Positions 40,413 to 50,936 of a DNA stretch of 64,000 nucleotides are shown piece by piece. The translations under genes and the position numbers were made by a program. The notes beneath the pieces were generated by a model that saw only the letters and a program-made list of their open reading frames with translations, searched no databases and had not been told where the DNA came from. Each line of letters opens with the position of its first letter. The stretch's first letter is position 1. The stretch is from Caenorhabditis remanei. Its lineage: Eukaryota; Nematoda; Chromadorea; Rhabditida; Rhabditidae. Where the stretch lies: positions 13,824,587-13,888,586 of the forward strand of contig NC_071333.1 in NCBI RefSeq assembly GCF_010183535.1. The letters are read 5' to 3'.

Positions 40413-40979
40413 GGCTCTATTGGCAAAGAATGGTCCCAACCGCAAAGAACGGTCCCAACCGCAAATAATGGTCCCAAAATTTTGGGTGACACAAACTTCA
40501 GAATTGAATGGTCCCTACCGCAAAGAATGGTCCTTCAAAATTGATACAAAAAACTTTTCACCATTCTCTTAGGCTTAGGTTTCTTAGAAATTGGAGAAAA
40601 AATTGACAAAACCGGTTATTAATCGTATTTGTCAATTTTTTCCCAATTTCCAAGAAACCTAAGCCTAAGAGAATGGTGAAAAGTTTTTTGTATCAATTTT
40701 GAAGGACCATTCTTTGCGGTAGGGACCATTCTTTGCGGTTGGGACCATGTAATTCGGAAATTTGGGTCATCCAAAATTTTGGGACCATTCTTTGCGGTTG
40801 GGACCATTCTTTGCGGTATGGACCATTCAATTCGGAAACTTGTGTCACCCAAAATTTTGGGACCATTCTTTGCGGTTGGGACCATTCTTTGCGGTAGGGA
40901 CCATGTAATTCTTTGGGACCGTTGTTTTATTTTTTGGGACCGTTCTTTGCGGTTGGGACCATTCTTTGCCAATAGAGCC
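40413..40979. mobile_element. 567 bp foldback / TIR nonautonomous DNA transposon
   Basis: The ends are exact inverted repeats (GGCTCTATTGGCAAAGAAT at the left, its complement ending AATAGAGCC at the right). The element is flanked by a perfect 8-bp direct repeat GAAAGAAG at 40405-40412 and 40980-40987. The inverted repeat continues through nearly the whole element, so it folds into a long hairpin with its apex near 40612-40632. Both arms carry the subrepeat GGGACCATTCTTTGCGGT or its complement. There is no transposase. An 8-bp duplication is typical of hAT, P and Merlin elements; the GG start would suit Merlin better than hAT, but the superfamily is not proven. Open frames within it are byproducts of the repeats. 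Confidence 0.9.
40741..40894. repeat. two copies of a ~77 bp unit in the right arm of the foldback element
   Basis: Each unit contains a GGACCAT(G/T)(T/C)AATTCGGAAA segment, then a GGGTCATCC or GTGTCACCC segment, AAAATTTT, and two GGGACCATTCTTTGCGGT copies. The second copy differs by a few bases. The left arm has only one such unit, so the right arm is the longer one through internal duplication. Confidence 0.75.
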
Positions 40980-41662
40980 GAAAGAAGACATCTTCGTCAG
41001 ATTTTAAGGTTACTCGTGATACAATGTGAACAAAAAGAACTGGCAGAAGATTTTGAAGTGGAACACATTTTTAAATATTCATCGGTTTTAAGAACGGCGG
41101 TTGGATAATTCATAAGACTTATGAGACATCCACAAGGATGATACCCACATTCATTGTTCTCTGATTTATACCTCAATTTTTTTCAGTGTTTTTGTTTTTA
41201 ATTCTGTTTAATTCAGAACGAACGTCTTTCAATTCTATTTTATATAATCTGAATCCTACCGACAAATGATGCTGAAATAATTTCAGTCATCTCCGATTAA
41301 AACAATGAATTATTCATAAAAATCACAATTCCCATGTTTTTATTTGTAAACAATGAATGTGTAAAGTAAGTAAATCATATAAACTTCGGGAGTAAGGCGA
41401 CAAAACCGGTGAGAATTAGAAACCTGGGAAATAATTACGAGACAATGAAAATAATGAACGAGGATGTTCATTTGAACGGGGTAAGGCGAATGTATAAACC
41501 GGAAAAGCTCAAAAATGGGTGTTGATGATGACATGAATGAGGAAAACTTGGAAAACTTATCGAGAAATTTAAATGAAAATTTCCGAATGTAAAAACCGAG
41601 AAAAATAATAATAAACAACAGAACAAAAGTTAATTTGTGATTTAAAGTGAGTTGTAATACAT

Positions 41663-44555
41663 TTACAATCTATACTGGACAAAGTGATCGAGGGATTCTG
41701 GGTTGCGGATCGACGAGGCCTTCTGCACAGCTTTTCCGCTTACAATTTGCTTTACAGCCACTTCCACCTTCTTTCCGCTTGACGTATACTGAAAAACAGA
41801 ATTATTTTCAAAAGATTATTCATTTCGGAAATGGTTACCGGAATATCATCAACGGCGTAGATCTTATTTGGAACGTGACGCGGCGACATGTCATTCCGCA
41901 GTTTGGAGACAATGGCAGCCTGAATGGTGTGTGTCAGCTCTTGACCCGGAACCATTTTCACAAAGAGCAATACTTCCTCATCCATGCCTTCTTCGCTGAA
42001 ATAATGCACTCAGTCGTTTTTCGTTTTTTCACCTAATTAAACTAGTTCATAAACCACCCAAGCTCGTTTATATTTAGAACAGAAAAATGATTATCAAAAC
42101 CAACTTAGAAAAAAGTTCAAAGACTACAACTAGTGTAAATAAAATTCTTTTTAAACAAACTTACACCAATCTTCCGGCAACAATACAATCAGCAACTTGT
42201 GGAATCTTCTCAACAACTGAATAAATCTCAGCAGTTCCAATGCGAACACCTCCGCGGTTCAGCGTAGCATCACTTCTTCCGAGCATCTCAACACCTCCAG
42301 TTGCATGGTTGACTCTCACAAAGTCTCCATGAGCCCAGTATGGCTCCAAACGGGCGAAATATGCATCACGGTACTTCTTTCCGTCGGTGTCGTTCAAGAA
42401 ATGGGATGGCATCGATGGGAATGGAGTGACACACACCAATTCTCCTTGCTCGTCAGAGTTGGTAATCTCTTCATCTGAAATTTGCGTATGCTAGTCACGA
42501 AATGATTCAAAATGAGGACATTTTCCAACGTGAATAGGCCTACGCACCCATATAATTAAAAGATTTAATATCCATTCCAAGGAACAAGCATTGACATTCT
42601 CCAGGAGTGATCGACAGTGACTTGATACCTCCGACAAAGCAACCAATGATGTCAGTTCCTCCAGAAATTGATGCAATAAGTGCCTGCAAAATCACATCAT
42701 TAAACTACATAGAACTAACAAGATAAGAACATACCGCTGGCGCGATATAAGTGTTAATGTAAGCGAAACACTCTTTTTTCAGTGGAGATCCAGTTGAATA
42801 GACTGTATGAATTCTGGATAAATCGTAGATGGCATCTGAAAAATGAATAATATTTTTAGACGGTTTTTATCTCGAAAAACGTACTGAATGGGATTTGAAG
42901 ACGGAGGTACTCGTCGTATAGTTTTGCTCCCATTCCGATCATAGTGCAGTTTGTCTTGGAAGCAATTTTCATGATTATGTGAGTGTCCGGGGCGAGTGGG
43001 CATTCATCGAACAACACAACTGACCCTTTAGAATAGAGGAAGGAAATCATCCTGCAAGAAATTCATGATAATTAAAAAAAAAAAGTCACTTTTCGTTACG
43101 ATAACCAGAACGGACAAAGAAATAACTTACCAATTGTACATCATCCATCCACAAGTTGTGTAGAAGAACATACGGTCGTGCTTCTTAGAGTCTCCTTGCA
43201 CCAAATGCTCCTCAATATGTTTCAACAATGTTCCTCCGACTGTATGGACCATTGCTTTTGGAATTCCAGTAGTTCCTGAGCTGAACATGACAAAGAGTGG
43301 ATCGGAGAATGGCACCTGCGATATTAAATTTCAGTTTTAATCTTGTTTTGATTTTGATTATTATTTCTTACTGGAGTATATACGAATGGGAGTACAACGT
43401 CGGTGATTGGGGTCTTGAACTCTTCCAAAGAGATGAACTTCTCACTCTGATTGTATTTGGAGGCATCAAGCTTGATGGAGGTGAATGTGTCCGACACAAC
43501 AATTTTTTCGAGGGTTGGGAGCTCTGAAATCCGCAATTAATAAAATATTTTTGATAGTTCCCACCTTTCACGATCTCGTTGATTTTGTCGGTTTGATCAA
43601 TCAGTTTCTTCTTGTAAGTGACATGATTTACAGTGAACAAAACTTTGGGGTGAACTTGTCTAAATCTGTCAAGAACTCCAGCTGGTCCAAAATCCACCGA
43701 TGCTGAGCACCAAGCAGCTCCAACTGCGGCAGTGGCAAATACAGCAACCAAAGTATCATAGGTGTTTGGAACGAATCCGCAGACAGTGTCTCCAGGTCCG
43801 ATTCCGTAGTTGCGGAGAGAGGTGGCAACGCGATACACGTCTTTGCGCAAGTTATCGTAAGTGTATTCAACGACTGATCCATCAATGCCTGAAAATTTTT
43901 TGTTATTTCAAAGATCTTAGAGATCGGTAAACATACTGGCATTCAAAACGGCAACATCGGCAGCTGTTCCACGTTCAATCACATTTTCAGTGTAGTTGAG
44001 AGTAGCACCGTTGAACCATCTTGGTCTTTCGTTGATTTTCAGGTTGTTATCGATAACCTGAATATGAGCTTTTGCATTTGATAACAAACAAGTGATATAG
44101 TTACCTGGTTATAGTTTTGGTGAAGTTTGACCTCGGAGATTTTGAGCAGCTCCTCCCAGAAAATTCCATAGTTGTCGCAGGTGAATCGGTGGAACGCACG
44201 GTAGTCGGCTGTAATTTGAATTATTATTGTTTGACTCGGTAAAATATTTGTTTACAAAATGTATTGTAATCTTGTTCCGTGTACTGCACAAGGATAATGT
44301 GAGAAAAGCAAAAATAACTTGCGACACTATATTTTGCCTCAAAATTACAAAAAACATACCGAATTTCTGATTTGTTTTCTCTTCGAAATGCTTTCTGAGT
44401 GTCAATTCGAATGTCTCGAGAACTTGTGGAGTCTTGTAGTAAACTGGCTGTGGTGTGTGAACTTGGACCACATCATTTCCATTCGTGAGTCCATTGGTGT
44501 GAGCACCGTTCTCGTGCTTCTCGGTAACCTTTCCGTTTGCAGACACAGCGGTCAT
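41663..44555 (-). CDS. sur-5: SUR-5, acetoacetyl-CoA synthetase
   Basis: The chain starts [19 protein letters not shown] and ends [10 protein letters not shown], about 700 aa over roughly nine exons. It is an AMP-forming adenylating enzyme. The P-loop-like signature [18 protein letters not shown] is at about 43.27 kb. Other segments are the [14 protein letters not shown] region, [20 protein letters not shown], a [10 protein letters not shown] motif and the C-terminal lysine motif [10 protein letters not shown]. The family activates acetoacetate to acetoacetyl-CoA in the cytosol; in C. elegans sur-5 also modulates let-60 Ras phenotypes. The exon-1 ATG follows a TTATTTCAG acceptor by one base, which suggests trans-splicing. 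All catalytic motifs look intact. Confidence 0.95.
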
Positions 44556-46798
44556 TCTGAAATAAAAACAAGTGTTCAGGGGTTTATGAAAAATCTAGTT
44601 AGAAAAATACGAGGAGACGCGAAAAAAGGCGATTTTATCAATTCTAGGCGTATTTTTTGCGAGGTTTATCACACGCTTATCACTATTTGCCAGGCCATTA
44701 ACTGTGGTGTGATTGCCCACAATCACCAGATATTCCAAACTTTTTCAGTGAAGAATGGGATGAAAAGAGAGACGAACATCACTGATTGTTGAGCACAACA
44801 CATTGATCACTGTTCTTACATTTAGTTTTGCAAGTAGTTTCACGAAATACAATAAACAGTTATTCTAATATCATCAAAACGTATAAACGTATGACGGTTT
44901 GATTAGAACAGAATAGATATCTACCGATAACACCCGAAAATGTGGGACATCGGGACAAAGTAGGTACAAAACAATTCGGAGACAGAAATTTCAATGTCAA
45001 GTGTTGCGTGAGAGATCTCTCACCGAAGGAGATAACAGGGCGACGGTGTAATAAAATTGCAAGCCCGCACGTGTGTGTTGAATTGGATTGAATTGAATTG
45101 ATGCGGCCGGCGACAAAAAATGTGAAATATTATGACGTTTTCTTTAATATTTCTGGTTTTGCGTTTTGCATCATGCACTTTGAAAAAGAAACATGAAGAG
45201 AACCATTTGGAGATGGGTAGAAATGAAACTTTCATTTAGCCATCTGCCATTTTCCACTAACTGTGAAGGAAGACGTGAAAGATTCGAAGTTTAGATAACT
45301 TCCGACGATAAGAACATGTTTTTGTTTCGTCTTTGATTTCAATTGCCCCTTTCTCAATTTCTGTTCCTATGTAATTCAAGTTTTTTGATCGTCGGACCGC
45401 TTTTTGTTTTCAAGTTTAACAGAACCTTGTTTCTTCGAACGCGCAAAAAAAGAATACAAGAAAAACAAAAACGCGAGAAAAAATTGACTTGTTTCGAAGG
45501 GACTTGCAAAAAAAGAGAAAGAAGAAAAAATAGGCGAGAGAGTGAGAGACGCAGAGAAATACACAAAGAGCTGGGGAAAGGACTGCACTCTCATTGCAAC
45601 GTGTGTTTACCGCCTGCGCGTCCGCCTAACGACACAGTCTCTGCGGGACACTGCACACGGCCATTGCAATAAGAGATCGACACAAGGGACACCGGGGAAA
45701 AAAGGTTTCTCTCTCTCTTTCTCTTTCGACTGTGTGCGTGTGTTTCGTTGAAAAGGAGCGATGGGATAGGAAGAGAGCGTGGCATCACCATGTGGCCTTC
45801 ACATTTCTCGTCTTTTGGTTTTGTTACTGTTCGACTGTTAGTTATGGTGACAGTTGATTTGGTATTTGATAATCTTTGTGTCTTGAAGACGTTGTGACGT
45901 AACGAATAAGAGAGAAGAAAATAGAAAAGGACACTACGGTAGAAAACACAGATAGTAAAAACAATGGAACAACGGATTGAACACAAACTCATGAAATCAT
46001 TCTTTCGGTACCGGCCAAAAATATACAATTTTTTCATTTTTCAGTTGAAAATGCGCAACTTTGAGAGTGAGTTATGGTAAAACTAACTGTCCCAAAAAAT
46101 AGCTTGGCAACTTTTTTACAACGACACATCCTAGCAAGTCTATCCCTCAAATTGCCTCATTTCAGTGCAAAATAGTGTGATTTTCAAGTTGTCCACTTAA
46201 AATTACTTTAACTCTCTGAGAAGAGGCCGTACATAAAAATTGATAACTACAAAAACAGAGCTCTACTTTTAATCTGTTTGATCCATAAAAAGTTTTTTTT
46301 TGTAGGAATAATTGTTCTACTTTGACACACTTTCAAAGTTGGACATTTTCAACTGAAAAAAGCAAAATATGATTTAATTTTGGTCGATACTGTATCTACT
46401 TTCTGGAAAAACTCAAATCCTCAAGATAATACGTTTCAAAGAACTTGCTACGCAAAACACGTCATAGCTTTCAAAAATATAACAATAGAATCAACTAAAA
46501 CGCCTGGTACAAGAAATATACTGAAATAACAATGATTTTTTGTTGCAAAACCGTTCATAGGACAAAGTAGCAGCACCAAATGTTTGATCTCTAGCTGTTT
46601 TTTACGCGAACTGTTTAAACACAAGCCCATGAGGCCATTTTCTGTCTGAATTTTGTGAATCATGCATATTTTGATTAGCTTTCTTCTAGTAAACAAGAAT
46701 AACATGAATTTCACTGATCAAAAATCAAGCCATTGTTCAAATTTTTGAAGAATGAATCAGATTTTCGTAATCACTTTATTGAAATGAAAAAAAGGGCA
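44556..46798. other. 2.2 kb intergenic region upstream of sur-5, with a TIR element
   Basis: It lies between the sur-5 start and the stop of the first caenopore gene. The segment at 45.0-45.95 kb is probably the sur-5 promoter: a GC-richer patch at 45.6-45.7 kb, purine-rich runs and an ATTGAATTGA repeat near 45080. A TIR-bearing element sits at 46011-46387. No coding exon is supported. Confidence 0.5.
46011..46387. mobile_element. 377 bp MITE-like element with diverged TIRs, flanked by TA
   Basis: The left end CCGGCCAAAAATATACAA and the right end (complement TCGACCAAAATTAAATCA) form inverted repeats that continue for about 60-90 bp. Their best block is TTTTTCAGTTGAAAATG followed by (CG/TC)CAACTTTGA(G/A)AGTG. 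TA dinucleotides flank both ends (46009-46010 and 46388-46389), as expected for Tc1/mariner-type insertion. There is no transposase frame. The arms are clearly diverged from each other, so this is an old copy. Confidence 0.75.
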
Positions 46799-47148
46799 TT
46801 AGCACATGCCGAGCTTGGTGCACACATCCTTTGGTGCTGTTCCGTTCTCGAGCTCGTGGATGATTGGGTCCAATTTGGTGTCGATGAACTTCTTGCATTC
46901 TTGGGTTCCGAATGGAATGCTGTGGAATTCCTTCTTGCACTCAGCGTCGACGGCCTGTAACAAAAAGTATGAGAGAACTGTCAGATGTTAATTGAACATA
47001 CCTTCTTGATATCCTCAGTATCTTCTCCGAGCATTGGGTCAACAATCTTGACGGACATCTTGCACATGGCACATTCGATGTCGTTGGCCTGGGTAAAGGA
47101 AACGAGGACGGCAAGGGTAACGGCGGCAAGAAGGACGAAGGTTCTCAT
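46799..47148 (-). CDS. caenopore / saposin-like protein (spp cluster, copy A)
   Basis: Two exons (47002-47148 and 46799-46954; 47-nt intron) encode 100 aa. A signal peptide (MRTFVLLAAVTLAVLVSFTQA) precedes a saposin-B domain with the six-cysteine pattern: ECAMC, AEC, QEC, DVC and final GMC. Caenopores are amoebapore-like proteins that permeabilise bacterial membranes in the gut lumen. This copy is the most diverged of the three, with a more acidic middle (LGEDTEDIKK). The intron lies directly after the IKK codons, the same place as in copy C. A TATA box and two GATA-type sites lie upstream. The exact spp number is not assigned. Confidence 0.88.
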
Positions 47149-47918
47149 TATTCTGTAAATGAAACAGTTTCTTAATGAAAACTAAAAGTCAGAAAGAGAA
47201 AAAGAATGATAATAAAATGTCATGACGAGTTAATTTTATAACCAAATGAAACCACCGAATATTGGTTATCAGCGCTACAGATCAAACCCCTCGTGGAAAA
47301 AATGGGCTCACTCGGCAAGTGTTTGATAAGAATTGTTTCGCCTCTTCTCATTTCATCGCGGATGCATTTACGACCTCAGCAAAAAGTTAAAGATCAGGAG
47401 AATAAAAAATGAACAAAGTACAGTAGAATCGTAAAAAATTAGCTGGCCAATAATTTATAAGACGTTACTAATTGAAAATTAATGTATTCGATATCTGGTG
47501 TGACATAGTAGAAAGTTAAAATGTGTTGTTTTAGAAAACTACCAAAAGATAACAACAGAACATCATAGGTTCCAGATATAAACTGGAATATTTAAAGAAA
47601 TGTTTGATGATTTTCCCTTACCTAACATTCTAGGAGACTCGGTAATGGAAAGAACCCCAGGAATGAATATTACGCTTGGATTCAAGAAAATACGGAATTT
47701 GTTTACATACCTAGTTTTCAAGATAGACGTGAGGATTAAAATTGTCTGTACATAACCCATACTGTAACATCTTCGTAGTACTGTCACTATTTTTTTCTTT
47801 TCTGAACACTTAGAATTTTGGAAACTCAGCATCTATTGGTTGCAAGACAAAGAAAAATGTGTGATGAATACATTTATTACAGAAAAAAAAACAGATATGT
47901 GTGCAATAAATAATTAGT
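47149..47918. other. intergenic region between spp copies A and B
   Basis: The proximal 200 nt hold the copy A promoter. The rest is AT-rich and includes a poorly supported open frame at 47563-47832. The last about 50 nt before 47919 should be the copy B 3'UTR, with AATAAA-like strings (GCAATAAATAA near 47905). Confidence 0.5.
47234..47330 (-). promoter_or_regulatory. spp copy A promoter: TATA box plus two GATA sites
   Basis: On the minus strand TATAAAA lies at 47234-47240, 86 nt before the ATG. TGATAA is at 47266-47271 (minus) and TGATAAG at 47324-47330 (plus). TGATAA(G) is the recognised binding core of intestinal GATA factors such as ELT-2. Use of these sites is inferred. Confidence 0.55.
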
Positions 47919-48317
47919 TTAAGAACATTCGTGAAGCTTGGTGCAGACGTCCTTTGGCGCAGTTCCGCTCTCGAGCTCCTGAAATCAAATGGGTTTAGAA
48001 ATTGAACGGTTTCAGTTTAAAAATAAATATCCCCCCCCCCCTCTTATTAAATACTAACAACTCACCTTGATGATTGGGTCCAACTTCTCGTTAACGTAGT
48101 GATCGCATTCGGTGGTTCCAAATGGAATAGCGTGGAACAACTTCTTGCACTCAGCATCAAAATCTTTCTTGATGGAAGTGACATCCTTATCAGCAGATCC
48201 TTCATAAGTTTTGACAGCAAGCTCACACATTTGACATCCCAATGAGCTACGCTGTTTTGGAAGAACAACACAGAGAGCAACTGCTGCAAGTGCAGCCAAG
48301 AAAAGTACAGTCTTCAT
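47919..48317 (-). CDS. caenopore / saposin-like protein (spp cluster, copy B)
   Basis: Two exons (48066-48317 and 47919-47978; 87-nt intron) encode 103 aa. The signal peptide (MKTVLFLAALAAVALCVVL) is followed by CQMCELAVKTY, AEC, TEC, DVC and ECS: six cysteines of the saposin-B fold. It is close to copy C over most of the mature domain. Unlike copies A and C it has no intron after IKK. Its only intron falls after DPIIK and contains an 11-base C run (48031-48041 on the plus strand). The open frame extends 23 codons upstream of MKTV, but the TATA box lies inside that extension, so MKTV is the start. Confidence 0.9.
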
Positions 48318-49605
48318 AGTATACGCCAAGAGTAGTACAACATTATCTGCGATAACTCCGCTTTTTATACTGTTCAAGTATATCAATCATGTGAGACGTG
48401 TCTTCGAATTCCTTATTGTTTATGATTAGTGTGAAATTAAAACTGATACCCTCTATGATTTGTGTGCAGTTAGAACGTCGTAGTTTGATACGACGTTTCG
48501 GAAGATTATCATTCCAACTTTTGTTTTAATAATCTCTTCTTTAAGTAATCCGATCCGTGATATTGTCAATGTAGCTCTCGTTTTGGAATTCACGATTCTA
48601 TTTTATTGAGGTCATCACTTCCTATTCAACTCGTTCACATTGTTGTCAATGTTTCAAAACCCCTCATCAATATTCCGAAACATTAGCATTAATTTTCTGG
48701 TTTATAGTATAACGGTATCAAATTTTATGATTTGCACCTTTCATGACGTTGTTAACTATAATATTATGCCATATCGAATGCAATAAAATGATATGATGTA
48801 ACATGATTACAATGCGAAACCATGACCAGGAACAAGTTTAGTTCGATTTCGTGGGTTTTTTTTGTGATTTGCGGACGTTACAAGTCATAGGAGTTGTGAT
48901 TTTCCGGATCAAAAGTTTGTTGTCTGTGATTTTAGTGTGTTTTCTGCCAAAACGAATAGTTGTAAACATCCGATGTTAATTGTGACAACAATAAGAATTT
49001 TACTGAGTCTAGTATCGCATTGACTGCTTTTCCTTCATGTTTCTCGTAGTTGCAACACAAGTCATTGCTGTGAAAATCAAAATTTCAAATACACCGGTCC
49101 AAAAAAACATTCCTCGCCAGCAAAGAATGATCAAACGTATTAAAATATTAACGCATAGTTTCATTCACCACGTGTGACGCGGTTCTATTTCTCCATATAA
49201 GCTGTTTAGCCTGATTAACTATTTGCTTGATAAAAACCTAGGTTTGAAAGGAATTATATTTTTGATCATTTAGTTTGCAATTCAAATATTTTCATGAACG
49301 TGCAACTTCTGTCAGAAACTGTGATTGAGTGCACATAAAGAAAATCATTCTTCTCTAGACTGATGGAGCGAAAGTTTTACTAGGTTTTGCCAGGGAATCA
49401 TGAAGGACGCGTTTGTACTTGTTTATAATGGTTGAAGATACTGAGAGCTGTCACATATTTCATTGACAGATTTCAAATTTTGTGTAAACGTGTGACAATT
49501 TCCCATATGTCTAATCATTCGAGTGCATTAAACAGTTTACATAATTTTTCATTCAAAACTTGGAAAAAAGGTTTTCAAATACAGCACATAAGCAAAAACA
49601 ATAAT
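48318..49605. other. intergenic region between spp copies B and C
   Basis: This is 1.3 kb of AT-rich DNA. It contains the copy B TATA box at its left end, and AT-rich 3'-flanking sequence of copy C at its right end. The frame at 49432-49605 is antisense to copy C or random. Nothing else is recognised. Confidence 0.5.
48363..48369 (-). promoter_or_regulatory. spp copy B TATA box
   Basis: TATAAAA on the minus strand lies 46 nt upstream of the copy B ATG. AGATAA (48343-48348) and GATAAC (48351-48356) occur in the presumed leader. A clean upstream TGATAAG like those of copies A and C is not seen nearby. Confidence 0.5.
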
Positions 49606-49964
49606 TTATGGGCACTCGTGGAGCTTGGTGCACACATCCTTTGGTGCGGTTCCGCTCTCGAGCTCGTGGATGATTGGGTCAATCTTCTTGTTCACGTAGT
49701 GGTCGCATTCGGTGGTTCCGAATGGAATAGAGTGGAAGAGAGCCTTGCATTCAGCATCAAAATCCTGAAAACGTCCGCAATCATAACAGAAATGACTTAA
49801 AATTAATTTACCTTCTTGATTGTGGTGACATCCTTGTCAGCGGAGGCGTCGTACTTCTTGACAACCAACTCGCACATTTGACAGCTAATAGCGCTTCTCT
49901 TCTCTGGGAGGACGAGTCCAGTAGCAACGGCAACCAAGACAGCCAAAACAAGAAGGGTCTTCAT
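49606..49964 (-). CDS. spp-5: caenopore / saposin-like protein, SPP-5-like (spp cluster, copy C)
   Basis: Two exons (49812-49964 and 49606-49764; 47-nt intron) encode 103 aa. The signal peptide (MKTLLVLAVLVAVATG) is followed by a short segment ending EKRSA and a saposin-B domain with CQMCELVVKKY, AEC, TEC, DVC and ECP, the six-cysteine pore-forming fold. Ending and motif order match C. elegans caenopore-5 best among the three copies, so the symbol is a likely but unproven orthology call. Caenopores act on bacteria in the intestine. The intron after IKK is shared with copy A. The promoter has a TATA box and a TGATAAG upstream. Confidence 0.85.
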
Positions 49965-50936
49965 TCTGAAATTATAAAAATGAATGAAAAGTAAAAACTC
50001 AACAAATGCTTGTGGCAGAGAAGAATTGATAGAGCACGTGTGATAACAGGACGTTTTATAGAGGAAGCTTCTCGACTCTGATTACTTGACCATCTGATAA
50101 GGGGCGTCGTCGAAATTGTGTAAAATTTTGTGTTAGCAGAAAAAAAAGGTTACAGATCAAGATCATATGTGTTAAAACCCGTGACATAAACATTTTTTAT
50201 TGTCCGGCTCGTTAGTATGTACTCAAATTGTTCCATCCGTTTACGATTTACATGATAATGTTTTATGACCACCGGTTTATGAAATTTAGAAGTTTCCGAG
50301 TTCCGTCTCTGATTACAACAAGATTATTCAATATGATTGTTGATGAGTAAGTAAATGATTGGGAAAGTTGGGATAATATTCAGGTTAATTTTTTGAGCAA
50401 TTCATTCCTATTTAATGCTTGATAATAACTAATGCAAACCTTCATGATGCCTGGTTACAACAATCAAGAACATGTTTTGCATCAAATTTAATTTTGACTT
50501 CTTTCGTTTTCTTCTACTTCAGCAACATTATTGAACCGTATCTGTAAGCTGAATATATTTTCTTCTTATTGAGGAGTTCTAAAAATATAACTTGTGTGTT
50601 TTCATTTGAGCAAGTTTATTATCATGTGAAATTAATTAAGTTGTAATTAAATTTATTAATTAGGGCGTTGACCAGGACAAAGTCGAAACCCAACAAGTCC
50701 TCCTGTGTGCAATCAAGATTCCCAGTTTTGCAGAACCATCGGATAAGCAGTGCAAACAGCAAAACAGGACACAAGTTTCCAATGACTCCTTTATTGAGAG
50801 AAGGGCTAGAGACATTAAAAAGGAGAAAGAGCCAAATATACAAAAAAAAACTTACGGTATTGTAATAAATACCAAAAGAAAAAAATCGGCAGAAGGAAAC
50901 GTTACGAGAGCAGAAAACGAAGAGTTCACAGTAAAA
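49965..50936. other. intergenic region between spp copy C and the unknown multi-exon gene
   Basis: The first about 140 nt hold the copy C promoter and the rest is AT-rich. The frames at 50622-50865 on both strands show no splice context or family. Part near 50870-50936 is 3' flank of the minus-strand gene ending at 50937. Confidence 0.45.
50041..50101 (-). promoter_or_regulatory. spp copy C promoter: TATA box plus GATA sites
   Basis: TATAAAA (minus) at 50054-50060 is 90 nt upstream of the ATG. A full TGATAAG (plus orientation) at 50095-50101 lies about 35 nt further upstream, and another TGATAA is at 50041-50046 in the leader. The arrangement resembles that of copy A and fits intestinal GATA-factor control, which is inferred. 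Confidence 0.55.

Larger units (their letters stand above)
39641..41662. other. intergenic interval holding a foldback element
   Basis: This lies upstream of the EF-hand gene and downstream of sur-5. Apart from the mobile element at 40413-40979 I see no coding exon. The segment from about 40990 to 41340 is AT-rich, and 41340-41662 is probably sur-5 3'UTR. The open frame at 39928-40152 has no family resemblance. Confidence 0.5.

Noticed and set aside
40741..40960. Possible CRISPR-like direct repeats
   Set aside because: The repeats are contiguous and mirrored in the opposite arm of a hairpin with a target-site duplication, in a eukaryotic genome.
40353..41108. Frames of 63-117 aa within the repeat region at 40.4-41.1 kb
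   Set aside because: They translate the 18-bp subrepeats of the foldback element and have no transposase-like features.
48318..48386. N-terminal extension of spp copy B by 23 codons
   Set aside because: The TATA box lies inside it, and MKTV begins a proper signal peptide.
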